Assembly (NCBI GenBank): GCA_023548195.1
Contig: JAJHZJ010000061.1
Span: 9,740,378-9,804,377 of the forward strand
Direction of reading: 5' to 3'
Origin: Bettongia penicillata ogilbyi
Taxonomy: Eukaryota > Chordata > Mammalia > Diprotodontia > Potoroidae
DNA length: 64,000 bases
Each line of letters opens with the position of its first letter. The stretch's first letter is position 1. The notes under the pieces were generated by a model that saw nothing but the letters and a program-made list of their open reading frames with translations, searched no databases and was not told the DNA's origin. The translations under genes and the position numbers were made by a program. Below, piece after piece: positions 33,481 to 44,800 of the stretch.

Positions 33481-34865
33481 ATTATTGAATTAGATAAGCT
33501 TACTGAACTGGATTTTTAAAGCACTAGTGCCTGACAGTGTGAATCCAGGTTTTAAGTGAGGTAAGGTGAGATAAAAGCCCCCACACCTCAAAGGGTGTCA
33601 TGCTGACTACTTCACACATAGTAGGCTGTTCAATTTTTATTGGACTAATAGGGATGTGCCTTTAAATTTCACATCCTTTTAGGTCAAAACTTTGAGACCT
33701 GGGGAGGGACTGAAAAGGAAAAGATTTGAAAAGTTCCGTATGTGCAAATAAGGGTGTTCCCATTATTTCATTTTAAAGGCAAGTTTACCTTGTAGAACAT
33801 CAGAGTAAAGTGAAGCTGCTGGTTTTGATAGGATGCCAGGTCAAGAAAGTAGGGGAAAAAATGCTACTTATAAATGGAGCAGAAAGCCCAATGTTTCCTG
33901 AAGTGCATGCGTATTTTGATATTAAAACCGCAGCAAGGTGAATAGATCTTTTCCTCCTTTCCAAATCAATCTGGCCTAAGACTTCTTAGTTCATAGGAAT
34001 GCCTGTGAATTCTGTGACTGTGATTATGTTTCGTCACCTTCTAATTAGACATAGTAAAACTAAAGCAGGAATTACCAAGTGGGGCTGTAAATACAATCTT
34101 AATGTGATTACTAACTTTCTCTATTTAATATGTTTCTGTAATCAGTCAGCAGGTAAGTATTAAACTCCTCCTATGTGTCTAAGCATTAAGAAGTTTGCTA
34201 TACTTTGTATACTCATGTCATTTGTAGTTGAATAACTGCTATTTGGGTTTGTCTCTGTAAAATGTTGGGCACCTATTCCATTCTGGAGAATGTAACTCCT
34301 TATAACATTGCTAGGGGAAAAATCAGATTGATAACATTGTATCAACCCATGAGACTTCCTCTCATCTTGAAAATTACACAGTACGTTTTCCAGGAATGAA
34401 CCTGTAGTAAATGTGGGGGCCACCGTACTGAACATCTTTTATATTTGCATTTTCTTAACAATTACATTTCCTCATTGGCCTGAGTTATCTGATAGGAAGG
34501 TGAATAGTAAATTCCTGGTTTGGATTGTTACAGTAATTTGCTTGTTGGGAGCCCACCTCCAGAAACTTTATAATTACTCATCACTTTAGCAAAGAAGGAA
34601 ATAGTCATTTAGTGATACAGACAGATGGGTAAACTAGCACGTATTTAAAATTGTGCAAAATATTCATGGAGAAGCAGAGATCACAGTCAGAGAAAGGGCT
34701 TAGTAAGTTCAATTCACTCTCTCCATGTAAAAGGGAAGTCTCTGTCCAAAGGAGCAGAATATTTTTTTCAGCAAAGAAAACTGAAGCAATTTAATGGCAT
34801 AGGGAGGTAGTCTGAGCCAGTTTATATAACACTACCTGGAGTCAGGAGATTGCATTCTACTTCTC
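33481..34865. other. Intron 1, nothing recognised
   Basis: Mostly unnamed sequence. A weak reversed L2 terminus may lie near 34145-34200. Confidence 0.35.
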
Positions 34866-34922
34866 CTTTATGTGTTTATTTATCCACTTATCCATTTATT
34901 TATTTATCTGTTTATTTATTTT
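34866..34922 (+). repeat. (TTTA/TCCA)n tract
   Basis: Degenerate tetranucleotide repeat, 'tttatttatccacttatccatttatttatttatctgtttattta'. Confidence 0.8.
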
Positions 34923-35314
34923 TGCTGTTAACTAGTTCTGCACTTAAATTGCTGTTGTCCACCTCTGCCCTCATTGGACCCATGATTCCTTACCAATAAA
35001 TGAAGGAATGGAGCCAGATGTAACAGGGAAGTCCCTTCCATGTCTAAGCTCTGTGATTCTGTTTTGTGGTTAAGAGAGCTATGACAAAGCAGCAAGGAGT
35101 TGGGCTGTCTTGGGGAGAAGCTTCCTTGTTATGTTAAAGAAATGTTTTACTGATGCTTTTTGTGGTTTATTTTTATGTTACTATCACGCCCAACAAATGC
35201 CTCCCTTCTCATTAGTCCAATTAAAGAGACAAAAGGACATTTTCCATTTCTAAACACATGGGCCTCATTACACACATGTTGTTTTCTCATTTTCACTCAT
35301 GCCTGCCGCTTTGT

Positions 35315-35558
35315 TGTCATCCCTTTTTGGAGTTTTCTTGGCAAAGATGGTGGAATGGTTTCTCATTTCCTTCTCCAGCTCATTTTACGGGTGAGGAAAC
35401 TGAGGAAAACAGTGTTAAGTGACTTGTCCAGGGTCACACAGCTAGTATATATGTATATATATGTATACATATATATATGTAGATATGAGGCTGAATTTGA
35501 ACTCAGGTCTTCCTGAGTCTAGGCCTGCCACTCTATCTACTGTGACACCTAGCTGCAG
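35315..35558 (-). mobile_element. Marsupial SINE, antisense, with internal TA expansion
   Basis: Reversed family body ('ttggagttttcttggcaaagatggtggaatggtttctcatttccttctcc', 'ggtcacacagctagta') and head ('ctatctactgtgacacctagctgca'). The family's short 'gtaagtgtctgaggc' segment is replaced by about 45 bp of TATATG repeats at 35445-35487. Confidence 0.9.
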
Positions 35559-35624
35559 GTAGTCTTGTTATTTCTGGCACCTTGCTACGTAAGAAGGGAA
35601 GTAATGATTTGTCATCAATCCAGT

Positions 35625-35770
35625 TGAATTTAATAAGCATTTATTAAATGCCTACTGTGTGCTTGGTTTATACTGGGGATGTGAAGACAAAAAACGAAGT
35701 CTCATCCCTCAAAGAACCATAGATATTCATTGATTACTATAAACTATAATGTAAAATAAATACATATCTG
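35625..35770 (-). mobile_element. L2-type 3' end, antisense
   Basis: 'taagcatttattaaatgcctactgtgtgcttgg' and 'ctggggatgtgaagacaaaaaacgaagtctcatccctcaaag' are the reversed L2 terminus. Confidence 0.65.
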
Positions 35771-36149
35771 GAGGTCAGGGAAGGGGAAGGTCATTATTTC
35801 TCTCTTCGAGATTGCTCATTGTTGCCTTAATTTGCATACTACTTTTAGAAATGTTTAACTTTATGTTATTGTGATTGTAAAATGTTTTCTTGGTCTTTTG
35901 TTTTTGTTTTGTTTCATTCTGAATCCTTCCATAAAAGTCTTTAGATTTTGAAGAATTCTTCATTTCTCATGTCTGATGGTGAAAAAAATGTTCATTCAGA
36001 CTATTACAGAAATATTCATTAAGCGCCCTACATTTGTTGATCTTAGTGGAGAAATGAAGGGAAAAGAGGGAGTGTCTTGCATGAAGCTACCTATTACCAA
36101 AACAAAAAGATACCAGCCAATGCATGGAACCATGCAGGATAAATCAGTG

Positions 36150-36600
36150 ACCTTTGGAATTAAATCTGCTTAATGTGACTTAGAGAAAAGGCAGCGTTTT
36201 TGGAACAGTTTTATGATCTGCAGAAACGCAAATGGACATCTTCTACTCTAGTGGAAATGTTTGTCCCCAGAAAAGGGAAAGAGACATATTTAAATAGGAA
36301 TGCCTGTTTCCTACTGTTAAGCATGGTGGAAGCAGCGTCCTGGTGTGTGTAGTGTCTTTCTTCTGAAGGTGTTGGTGTCTTGGGATAGTTACGAGAGAAG
36401 TTTTGGCATCAAAATGATCTCAGCAGGGAGGAAGCTTGGGAGAGGTTATTTTTTCAAGTGGACTATCCAACACACACATCAAAATGTATACAAGCTTTAT
36501 CAAAGGAAAAAAGAATTAGGTATTGTCTATGGCAGCTTGAATTTAAGGAGAAAACTTCAGCCCTCATGAAGGACAATTGAAGTTGTGTATGGTGGTGTTT
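36150..36600 (+). pseudogene. Fossil Tc1/mariner-family transposase fragment
   Basis: Read in plus frames with at least one frameshift, it shows the order of Tc1-family DDE transposase motifs. LEKRQRFWNSF (near 36182-36215) parallels the segment before the second catalytic block. PTVKHGGSSVLV (36310-36345) matches the strongly conserved KHGGGSxMVWG motif. Then, in the frame open at 36345-36569, SAGRKLGRG-YFFKWT and HTHQN follow where the family has the catalytic QQDNDPKHT stretch. The catalytic aspartates of that stretch are lost and stops are present, so it is dead. Terminal repeats were not found. The assignment rests on a few motifs. Confidence 0.5.
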
Positions 36601-37425
36601 GGAAAAATCCACTGTTTTCTGTTTTGAAGTGTTTGCTTCAGATGTTTTTACTTTTTCCTTGGCCTTGCCCTCTCTACGTAGACACCCTTTTCCCTAATCA
36701 GATAATAGAAATGTTAAAGGTGAAATAATCTGTTTCCTTGGCTGCTACCAGCTGCCCCACAGATAAGAAATGGCATATGGTTGACCTTTTTATTGCCACT
36801 TTAGCAAAAAGCATATGTTTTGAAAGTAAGCTTTTCATCCAGATATAGGAACATCCTTTAAGTTAGACCTTTAATTGGTGCCAGGTACCTAAATATAGAG
36901 TTATTTTTGTTAATTGAAGGGCTGTTTTCTTTTAATATTGACAGTGTCCACAGGTATTGAATGCCAAAAGGTAAAGAATGGGGTGCTGATCAGAGACCTT
37001 GCCATCTCAAAAATCGACTCCTGTGGTCTTTTTAGCAAGGGAGAGCAAGATAGAACAGAATGTTCCAGGTTCTGGTTTTCTGATTTCTGCACCCCCTCCC
37101 CTGAACTGGCTCCATATACAAAAATGTTCATAGGACTTCAAAGGATGGGATAGAAATTACTGCCAGTTAAGATACATTGGCCTTAAAACTTAATCAGCAT
37201 CCAGGTAAGGGATTTCTTTTTTTAAGATTACGTAGATTTGCCCCTGTCTGGAGACAACACGTTGGAGTGTTCTTTTATGTGTGTCCTTGGGCATAGTTGT
37301 ATGTTTGTGTGTTCTCATGTATGAATATTCAAACACCATGGTAGATCCCTAATCTCACTGACTTGGGTACTCTTTTGACCAATTCTCATTGCAACCCAAA
37401 ATAACAAAGAAGAATGTGTATTTCT
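36601..37425. other. Intron 1, nothing recognised
   Basis: No gene. The motif 'ccatggtagatccctaatctcactgac' at 37337-37363 recurs in diverged form at 26569-26596, suggesting an unnamed old repeat. Confidence 0.35.
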
Positions 37426-37429
37426 TTAT

Positions 37430-37625
37430 ATTTTTATTCAGACCACACCTCTGATTTTATTGGATTAGAGAACTCCTCTGCCTGTGTAGGTTGATACTTA
37501 GAGAGTTGTCTGGGTAACTGAAAAGTTAAATGATTTGCTCAAAATCTCAACAGTCAGAATGTGTCCAAAGTAGGACTTCACCTCAGGTCTTTCTGACTCC
37601 TGACTGGCTCTTTATTTCAGGACTC
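37430..37625 (-). mobile_element. MIR-like SINE relic, antisense
   Basis: 'gattttattggattagagaactcctctgcc', 'agagagttgtctgggtaactgaaaagttaaatgatttgctcaaa' and 'ggtctttctgactcctga'. The same family seems to recur at 55375-55650 and 56955-57165. Confidence 0.55.
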
Positions 37626-37639
37626 CCTACCCCTCTCAC

Positions 37640-38470
37640 TTCCCATGCTACCTCTCCTGTATGAAGTGTGTTTGTGTTATCTGCAGATTTGATAAGCATA
37701 TAGGCTATGCCTTTATCCAAATCACAGACAAAAATGTAAGTTCAGGCCAAGCAGGGATCCCTAGGGTGCTCCATAAGAGAATTCCTTCCAAGTTGACTTT
37801 GGGGCTACTCTTTGGATCTAGTCATTTAAACAGTACCAGGGCCACTAATTTTATGTTCCATTATCTGACCCTGTCTTTTACCTTTGGGGAGATCTAGGTA
37901 AAGCTTTCCATAGTTGTTGTTCAACAGCTAGTCAGACTCTTTGTGACTCCTTGGACCATAGCACACTAATTCTGTCCATAGCATGCCAATTCTTGGCAAA
38001 GATAATGGAGTGGTTTGCTATTTCCTTCTCTGGGATTAAGGGAAAACAGAGGTTAAGTGACTCACCCAAGGTCACACAGCTAGTAAGTATCTGAGGCTGA
38101 AATGGAACACAAGTCTCCCTGACTTCAGAGCTGGTGTTTTAGGTGTGCCACCTAGTTGTCTCTAAAATTTCCCTAAGAGTCCCCTGATCCACCAGTTTAG
38201 TAAGCCAGTCAAAAAAGAGAAATGGAATGTTGATGAAATTTTGCTGGTTCTTTCTGATCATTGTTTCCTTTTCAAGGAAATTTTCTAGGTGTTTATTCCT
38301 TTAGAATTTTGTCCTAGAGTCATGGTAAGTCCTCTCATTTTCCAAGAGATCCATTCTCTACCCTTTTTGAAAATATAGACAGTATTTCCTTCTATTTTCC
38401 ACAGTTGTTCAGAAATCATTGCCCAGTAACAGTAACTCAGCGATCCCATCTATTAAGATATACCCAAGTT
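37640..38470 (-). mobile_element. L3/CR1-type LINE fragment, antisense, split by a SINE
   Basis: In reverse it follows the amniote CR1/L3 polymerase end: 'ctgcagatttgataagcatataggctatgcctttatccaaatcac', 'cctagggtgctccata', 'gggctactctttggatctagtcatttaaacag', and, after the SINE, 'cccctgatccaccagtttagtaa' and 'tgatcattgtttccttttc'. The SINE occupies 37915-38163. Confidence 0.8.
37915..38163 (-). mobile_element. Marsupial tRNA/CORE-type SINE, antisense
   Basis: 'ttgttgttcaacagctagtcagactctttgtgactcc', 'gtgactcacccaaggtcacacagctagtaagtatctgaggctg' and the end 'gtgccacctagttgtct'. It interrupts a recognisable CR1/L3 sequence, so it is the younger element. Confidence 0.9.
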
Positions 38471-39285
38471 TTTACTTCTACTACTCTACTCCTGGTAGGT
38501 TGAACTCATCTAAGTGAGGTAGGTTCCTTCCTGCTAAGAGTCAAACACAATTGAACCGACTGAACAACAAAAGGACCTACCTGGTAAGAGTTGTTATGAG
38601 GCTCCAATTAAATATATGGAAACTAGAAGGAGAGGTCTTTGAAGCCTCAATCCACTACTCTGTACATTATGTCAGGCAGTATTTGGGGGACATAGGGAGA
38701 TCTGGACTCCTTGGGGATATTAAGTCTTTGGAGCATTTCTCAGTTTGGACAGGTGTTCTGTCACTTCCATTCTTAGATTAGCTATTTAATAAGGGCATTT
38801 CAGTGAGTCTTCAGTTTGAAGAAGTCTTTTTCCCTTTATGGAATCTTAAGATTGGAACTTTTTCTACAGAATGGAGAAGACTTATCTGTTTTGCCAACAC
38901 ATTCACACAGGTATACTTTAAAAAAAAAGCTACTTTGATGAGTATGGTGTTCCCTTTATCCCTCATCTCCCCCTCTCCCCTTAGAAAATGTAGGCTTTTC
39001 TCAAAAATATCTTTTTTATTTCAAAGTTAACCATTGTTGTGATAAGGTGGCCCTGGGATTTCTTCCAGGACAGATCAAAGGAAATTGGCACAGGGTTGAA
39101 TAATCATTGTATGTATAAAAAGAAAATCATTGTATTCATAGATGTTTATTTGATTTAGAGCTCCTGTAATGAAATGAAAACTGTGCCTGCACATGTGGAC
39201 ATTTAAATGATTTTTGATCTGTATTTAGTTTTAGAAGTGACATGATTTCTTTCTTGAGACAACTGTGGTATTGTGAGTATACATA
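38471..39285. other. Intron 1, nothing named
   Basis: A MIR tail may be present near 38580-38620 ('agttgttatgaggctccaattaaatatatgg'). Nothing else seen. Confidence 0.35.
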
Positions 39286-39289
39286 TTCT

Positions 39290-39560
39290 CAGAACCATCC
39301 TATGGAATACTGCAATTATTCTTACCCCATTTTGCAGATGAGCAAAGTGAAGCTGAGAGGTTAATTGAATTGCCCAGGATGATCACTTAGTAGCTTTGCC
39401 ATACTGCCTACCTCTCCCTTAATATCTGAGGCTTGGCTTCTTCAACAGACATAATAAACCTTGTGCTATTCACCTGACAGGGTTGTCAGAGTCAAATAAG
39501 ATGATATCCGTATAATGCTTTGTAAATCATAAAGCATGGTATACATGTGAGCTCTGTGCA
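39290..39560. mobile_element. MIR-type relics, one antisense, one sense
   Basis: 39310-39400 is a reversed core ('ttgcagatgagcaaagtgaagctgagagg'). 39470-39560 is a sense tail ('gacagggttgtcagagtcaaataagatgatatccgtataatgc'). Confidence 0.6.
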
Positions 39561-39839
39561 GCTTTCTCAGTGACTTGTCATATGTTTGATGTTGGAATAA
39601 CAGGTGGCTTTCATTTGTTCCTTTGGCTCAAGTGTGATACATTGATCTTGAAACCTGGTTTAAAGAGGAAGGTAATTTAACATTATTACCTATATCCTTT
39701 CTCCAGGATGATGATTTAGTTCAGAATTAAGTGAAATCTCTATGGCATGATTAAGTCTTCTAGACCAAGAAAAACAAAGCATAGTTATAAAGTAGAACAG
39801 GGCAGCCATGTGAACGGAGGATGTCCTCAGAGTCTTATT

Positions 39840-39965
39840 CTTATGAGATAAGATAACTGGATGGAGAATTTAGTGGGTAGATGACTGACCTTGGCAACTA
39901 GAAGGTTCATGTCCTATCTCTGCAACATACAGCTATGTGACTGTGGGCAGTTACAGACAATTCTC
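39840..39965 (+). mobile_element. MIR-type SINE relic
   Basis: Head and core: 'agaaggttcatgtcctatctctgcaac', 'agctatgtgactgtgggcag'. Confidence 0.6.
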
Positions 39966-40569
39966 AATATTGTGAATTACAGGGCAGTTGCTGATGTACT
40001 TTATTAGAGAGTTTCCATTCACATCAGGAATTTGCTGAACTGATGAAATCACAGGTCTAAATCTTAAACAGAATAAAACACAGGCGCTCCCAGATGTTCA
40101 CCTCCCACCTTCTCTAGCCAGAGAGAGGGAAGGCCCTCAGGGACAAGGAACGGATGCTGAGCAAGTGTGGTTTTTCCAAGTTGATTTAATCAGATGAACT
40201 TCTGCAGATGATGAATCCAAGAAAGTAACCCAAATGGGAAATGATTAGGAGAATTCCGTTTGCTGTAATTTTAAAAAGCTTTATTAATCCTTTTATTGTA
40301 TCACTGTTATATTCCAAATAATTACTCCCTAACAACCTCCTTCCCCATCCCCATAAAATTTTCCCTTGTAACAAGTTCAGTTAAGCAGAATAAATCATCA
40401 TCTTGGCTGTTTCTGAAAATGTATGCTTCATTCCTCATCTTATAAAGTCTATTATCTCTCTGGCAAGAGGCAGTAGGCATGCTCCACCTCTGAAGGAGAA
40501 TTTGGCCACTTTGATCAAAGATGTCCTTCAATGATGTTTACATAAACCTATTGTGGACATGGTAACAGT

Positions 40570-40760
40570 TGTCTCCTGGTTTTCCTTACTTTACATCTTT
40601 TCATACAAATCCAAGTTTCTCTGATTTTTATTTTTAATTCCTCCTTTCTAAGTGGATGATAATGTTCTATCACATTCATATACTATGAGTTGTTTAGATG
40701 TTTCCTAGTTAAAGGCACCCACTTTCCTCCCTGTTCTCTGCCATATTATTTCTTTTCATG
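40570..40760 (-). mobile_element. L1 3' region, antisense
   Basis: 'catcttttcatacaaatcc', 'aatgttctatcacattcatatactatgagttgttt' and the following bases mirror the reverse of the L1 3' UTR at 14790-14900. Confidence 0.65.
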
Positions 40761-40779
40761 AACCATATCTCTCAACCAA

Positions 40780-41045
40780 ACAGGGCTCTTGCTATTTTCC
40801 CAACCGCCTCTCAGTTTCTTCCCTTTCTGTCTTTGCCTATCCCTTTTGCCTGAAATGCTTTCTCCAGTTTCTTGACTGTGGAAATTCCACTGTCCATCAA
40901 CCTTTACTTAAATGCATTTTCTCCATGAAATCTTTCTTGATTTCTCTAGCCAAAAGAAATCTGTTTTTTTGAGCTTCCCCAGAATCATGTGGGGACACCT
41001 TACTGTATTATATACAGTTATTGGTACATATATATTGGTAGTTAA
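40780..41045 (+). mobile_element. L2-type LINE fragment, sense
   Basis: 'gcctatcccttttgcctgaaatgctttctcc', 'aaatgcattttctccatgaaatctttcttgatttctctagcc' match the sense L2 3' coding/UTR pattern. Confidence 0.65.
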
Positions 41046-41995
41046 TAACAGAGACAGAAGATAGAAGCCTTAGCTTCTATTTCATGGCCTTCAGAGCATT
41101 ATTCCAAGTTAACCTATATAACTAAAAATATGACTTCTTTTCCGTACTACTTTATCAGTTCCTTAGCAATAAAGACTGTCTTATATATGTACAAAGCCTT
41201 ATAGATGAATGCATATCTTTCTTGGACCCTGGCACTAACAGCACATCTTTTTCTCCGTACCACCCCTCTTCTGTCTGGGTAATGTGCTGAATGGGTTATC
41301 CTGGGTTTGAGTTTTTAAAGGACGTGACCATTTTGAGGACAATTCTTTTGCCTCTTAGCAGCTGTCATCAAGGAGCTAATGAGTAGTCCATTTGGAGAGA
41401 CTTCAATAGCTATGGTGACATTGGCCATTAGGCCACCTGCCATCTTTATAGATGACATTACGATTTGACCTTTACTTTGGAAATTTTTTTTTCCTTGCAG
41501 AGATATTTATGCTTCAAGGCCAACAGAGAAGTATAAAAGAAAAGTAGGCAGAAATGTAAGTTAAAAGGCAGGAAATAAGACTAGGGACAACAGAAAAAAA
41601 ACAGACCTTGAATTTATTCTTTAATCATTTGTTTCTAAAGACATAAAATGGTAGAGGGAAAACAAACATTTCCACTCAATGTATACACAATTTAGTAAAA
41701 TAAATAGTATAGCTTTGTAGGTTAGTGGGTCCTTGGGTTGAGGAAGAAAGCAACTTTCTGTGCCTAGCATTCTTTTTTCACCTCAGTTCAGAACATAGGA
41801 AGTCAGGAAGGAAGCCTGTAGGTAAAATCAAAACTTTTCATTTTCAGAAGCCAAAATGAATTCTTATGTTCAAGCTGTACCTTGAAATTTTCTAGTTTAG
41901 TGGATTAATGATGGTAAAGATATGGATTAATAATAGTAAAGATAACAGTTTATAGTTACAGGTTAGTGTTTAAAATGCAGTTGTTTATTGGTTGT
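41046..41995. other. Intron 1, nothing recognised
   Basis: No gene or named repeat. Confidence 0.35.
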
Positions 41996-41999
41996 TTCT

Positions 42000-42110
42000 T
42001 TTACAGAGATGATGAAACTGGGCTTCTGAGGTTACCTGAGTTGCCTAAAGCCATACCTCCAAGTTAGTGGTCGATCTGGGACTTGAACCCTTGGTTGTGA
42101 TCCAAGGAAC
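42000..42110 (-). mobile_element. MIR-type SINE relic, antisense
   Basis: 'ttttacagagatgatgaaactgggcttctgaggttacctgagttgcctaaagcc' is a reversed core. Confidence 0.6.
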
Positions 42111-42489
42111 TGGCTAAAACACGTTAAATTCTAGTTTAGTTTGTGAGTGGTTGTAGGTCTCTTTCCTTTTCCCTTAGCCTTTGCCTCTAGTTCCTCTTAC
42201 AAGAGGCTCCCAATTCCATCCTTTTTAAAGAATTGTTAGGGAGTAACTGAGGTTGGAATTGGGTTCTTAGCTAAATTTCGTTTCTCTCAAAATGCTCTAC
42301 AAACATTGAATTTTAACTTAATATTTATTGAATGAATAAATTGAGAGAGACTTGTGAAGGAACTCTTAAACTTACAACTTTACCAGTATTCTTGATTGTG
42401 TTTCTGTTAGAAGTAATGAGGTTAGGTTTCCATGTGGAATAAACTGGTAGATTTCCAGAATGATGGATAACAGTGCAGATGTTTTCTGT

Positions 42490-42565
42490 GAATCAGATAA
42501 TTCAATCAGTTAGTCAAACAGCAAACATTATTAAGTGTTTGCTCTGTGGCGGATGCTATGTTTAG
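42490..42565 (-). mobile_element. L2-type 3' end, antisense
   Basis: 'aaacagcaaacattattaagtgtttgctctgtggcggatgctatg' follows the reversed L2 terminus, diverged. Confidence 0.45.
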
Positions 42566-43480
42566 GTGCTTGTTCCATGATTCTCTAATTAAATGCCAAA
42601 TAATCAGTTTTTATGGGGGTGTTTTGACAGAATTCAAGTTTGAACCTTTTTATTCCGGGGACCTTTTGTGAGTAAGGTGTGGTTTAAGAACAATAAATAA
42701 AGATGAGGTGGACTGTTTCTGGAGAGTACAGAAACTGGAATTGTAAGAAAAAGCCAGAAAGACAAGATAGGAGACAGCTGTCATCAAAGTCTAGAGAGTC
42801 TTTTGTAATTGGGAAGGGGAATTATATTTTTTGATTTTCTTACGAGTACATGGTTGGTTGATTGGTTAGCATTTCTGCCTGCTTGGCCATTATAGGAAGG
42901 CACGTTTCACTTTAGGAAATGCCTTTCAGAATTCTCCTGAGACTATGCTGGTTGAGGATTAGAATGTGCAGTGTTGTATAAGCAGAGATGTCAAACCAGC
43001 AACCATAGAGTATGGCCAGCAACATAGCCCAACCAGATTAAAATGTAATTGGGAAATATTTTAACAAAATAAATACAGCTACAGTGGGACATAGATAATG
43101 TTAATATGTGGTTGTTTAAGTAGGCCTGAAGGGATCCTTATGTGTGGTTTGTGGCCCTTGTTTCCATTGGTACAAGGCATTAAGCAAAAATAATAAATAC
43201 CTTTGAGAGAAACCGTGTGAGAACTAGGAGACTTAGGGTGTTATCTACCCAGATTCTTTTCAGATTAGCTGATCTCAGTGAATCTTCCTAATACTTAACT
43301 ACACCAACCTTTTCTGGCTAGGCTGGTTTCCTCAAGTCCTGTGAATACATCATGCCCATAGCATTCTCCGTTACTCTGGTCATTCTCCACTCACACATTC
43401 ATGCAACAAGTATTTTTGAGTACTGTGTGCAAGGCTGAAAATGTTTTTTCCATTCTAGTAAGACATTTCCCCTATGACTC
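42566..43480. other. Intron 1, nothing recognised
   Basis: No gene. 43010-43060 and 24850-24900 share the phrase 'aaaatgtaattg-aaatattt-acaaaataaa', an unnamed old repeat. Confidence 0.35.
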
Positions 43481-43485
43481 TAGAT

Positions 43486-43575
43486 CAGGGATGGAGAATC
43501 TGTGGCCTCAGGGCCCTCTAGGTTCTCAAGTGCAGCCAAAAGGCCACACTGGAGGCCACAGGTTCCCCACCCCTG
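43486..43575 (+). mobile_element. 90-bp hAT-type MITE
   Basis: 24-bp terminal inverted repeats differ at 3 positions (CAGGGATGGAGAATCTGTGG at the left; the right end read in reverse is CAGGGGTGGGGAACCTGTGG). Flanking 8-mers CTCTAGAT (43478-43485) and CCCTAGAC (43576-43583) agree at 6 of 8 bases, as expected of an aged 8-bp hAT duplication. Confidence 0.82.
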
Positions 43576-43888
43576 CCCTAGACCAAGCACATCTCTCTGT
43601 CTTCTTAAATATATCCATAATTTTTGTCTCTAAGACGTATCTTGTTGCTTGATACATTTTCATTTCCATATGTTATTGAAAGTTTTTATATTTCTTACCT
43701 CCCTACCTCCCCCCATAAGATAGTGAGCTTATTATTGCAGGCAATGATTTCTTTTGTGCCTCCCTTAGAACTGTAGTGCTCTCTTAGCCACTAGTTATGA
43801 GTTATGATTCTTCTGAGCCTTGTAAGTTCTTTTTTACCCTATAATCAAAAAGTTGAGGCAGTTCTATATACTATCTCTGTCTCTTTCT

Positions 43889-43907
43889 ACACACACACAC
43901 ACACCCA
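43889..43907 (+). repeat. CA microsatellite
   Basis: Short (CA)n followed by TATA/TG steps to about 43935. Confidence 0.85.
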
Positions 43908-43935
43908 GATATATACATGTGTATGTACATTATGT

Positions 43936-44585
43936 ATTGCTAAGGAATTTTGAAAATTTCATGTTTAGAAAGTATAAATGTGTATTCCTTTAGGAAAATT
44001 TTTATTTCTGCCAAAGATCATTTGTTGAACTCAGTGTTCTTACAAAAGATAGATGTTTCTAAAAATGTCATTTAGATTTTTCTTCTTTATGGAGAATATT
44101 ACCTGATTGAAATGCCTATGAGCTCTGTGTCTTAAAAAAGATACAAGCAGGCTGCCGTAGCTGGTAATCATCATATTCAACTGAATTAAATTTGATGACT
44201 TGATTTAGAAATCATTTAGAGAAAATGGAACTTCTGAGACTAATGCTAATTTTTTCAGGTAATTTGGACTGAGCTATTATTTTTTCTTAGTCTCAAGATG
44301 TGCAAGATATTTATCACATTACAATGACAGAAAATTACAGCTGTAGAATTAGTTTTCTATACTGTCATCAAAGTGCTTGTGGAAGCCTGGGAGAGATGTT
44401 TGGGAATACCATTCATTATGTTTCTGAGAAAATTAAATTAACTTCCCTGGTTTTCATTACTCTGCACTTGTAGAATAAATTTGGAGATCTAAGGAATTAG
44501 AATAAATTAGTTGAAAGATTCCTGGTTTGAGGAAAAATGGGACTAATTAATTTATTTGGAATGTGTGATGACCTCTCCACCATTC
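43936..44585. other. Intron 1, nothing recognised
   Basis: No gene or named repeat. Confidence 0.35.
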
Positions 44586-44589
44586 ATTT

Positions 44590-44800
44590 AGGATTTTAGG
44601 TATCATTTATGTAGTGCTTTGTAAATCTTATATTATTTGACCTCCACAACAACCTGGGAGTTGCTATATCACTTTTCATAATTGAGGAAATTGTAATAAA
44701 CAGGTTAAGGGACTTGCTAAGGGTCACACCTGTAGTAAGTGTCTGAGGTTTGATTTGAATTCAGGTCTTCCTTACTCCTGGCATTCCAATCATTCCAAAT
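44590..44800 (-). mobile_element. MIR-type SINE relic, antisense
   Basis: 'aattgaggaaattgtaataaacaggttaagggacttgctaagggtcacacctgtagtaagtgtctgagg' is a reversed SINE core, with head bases after it. Confidence 0.7.

Noticed and set aside
42010..42018. Second TGATGAAAC match
   Set aside because: Lies in a MIR relic where GATGAGGAAAC is the family sequence, so it is probably a mutation product rather than a response element.
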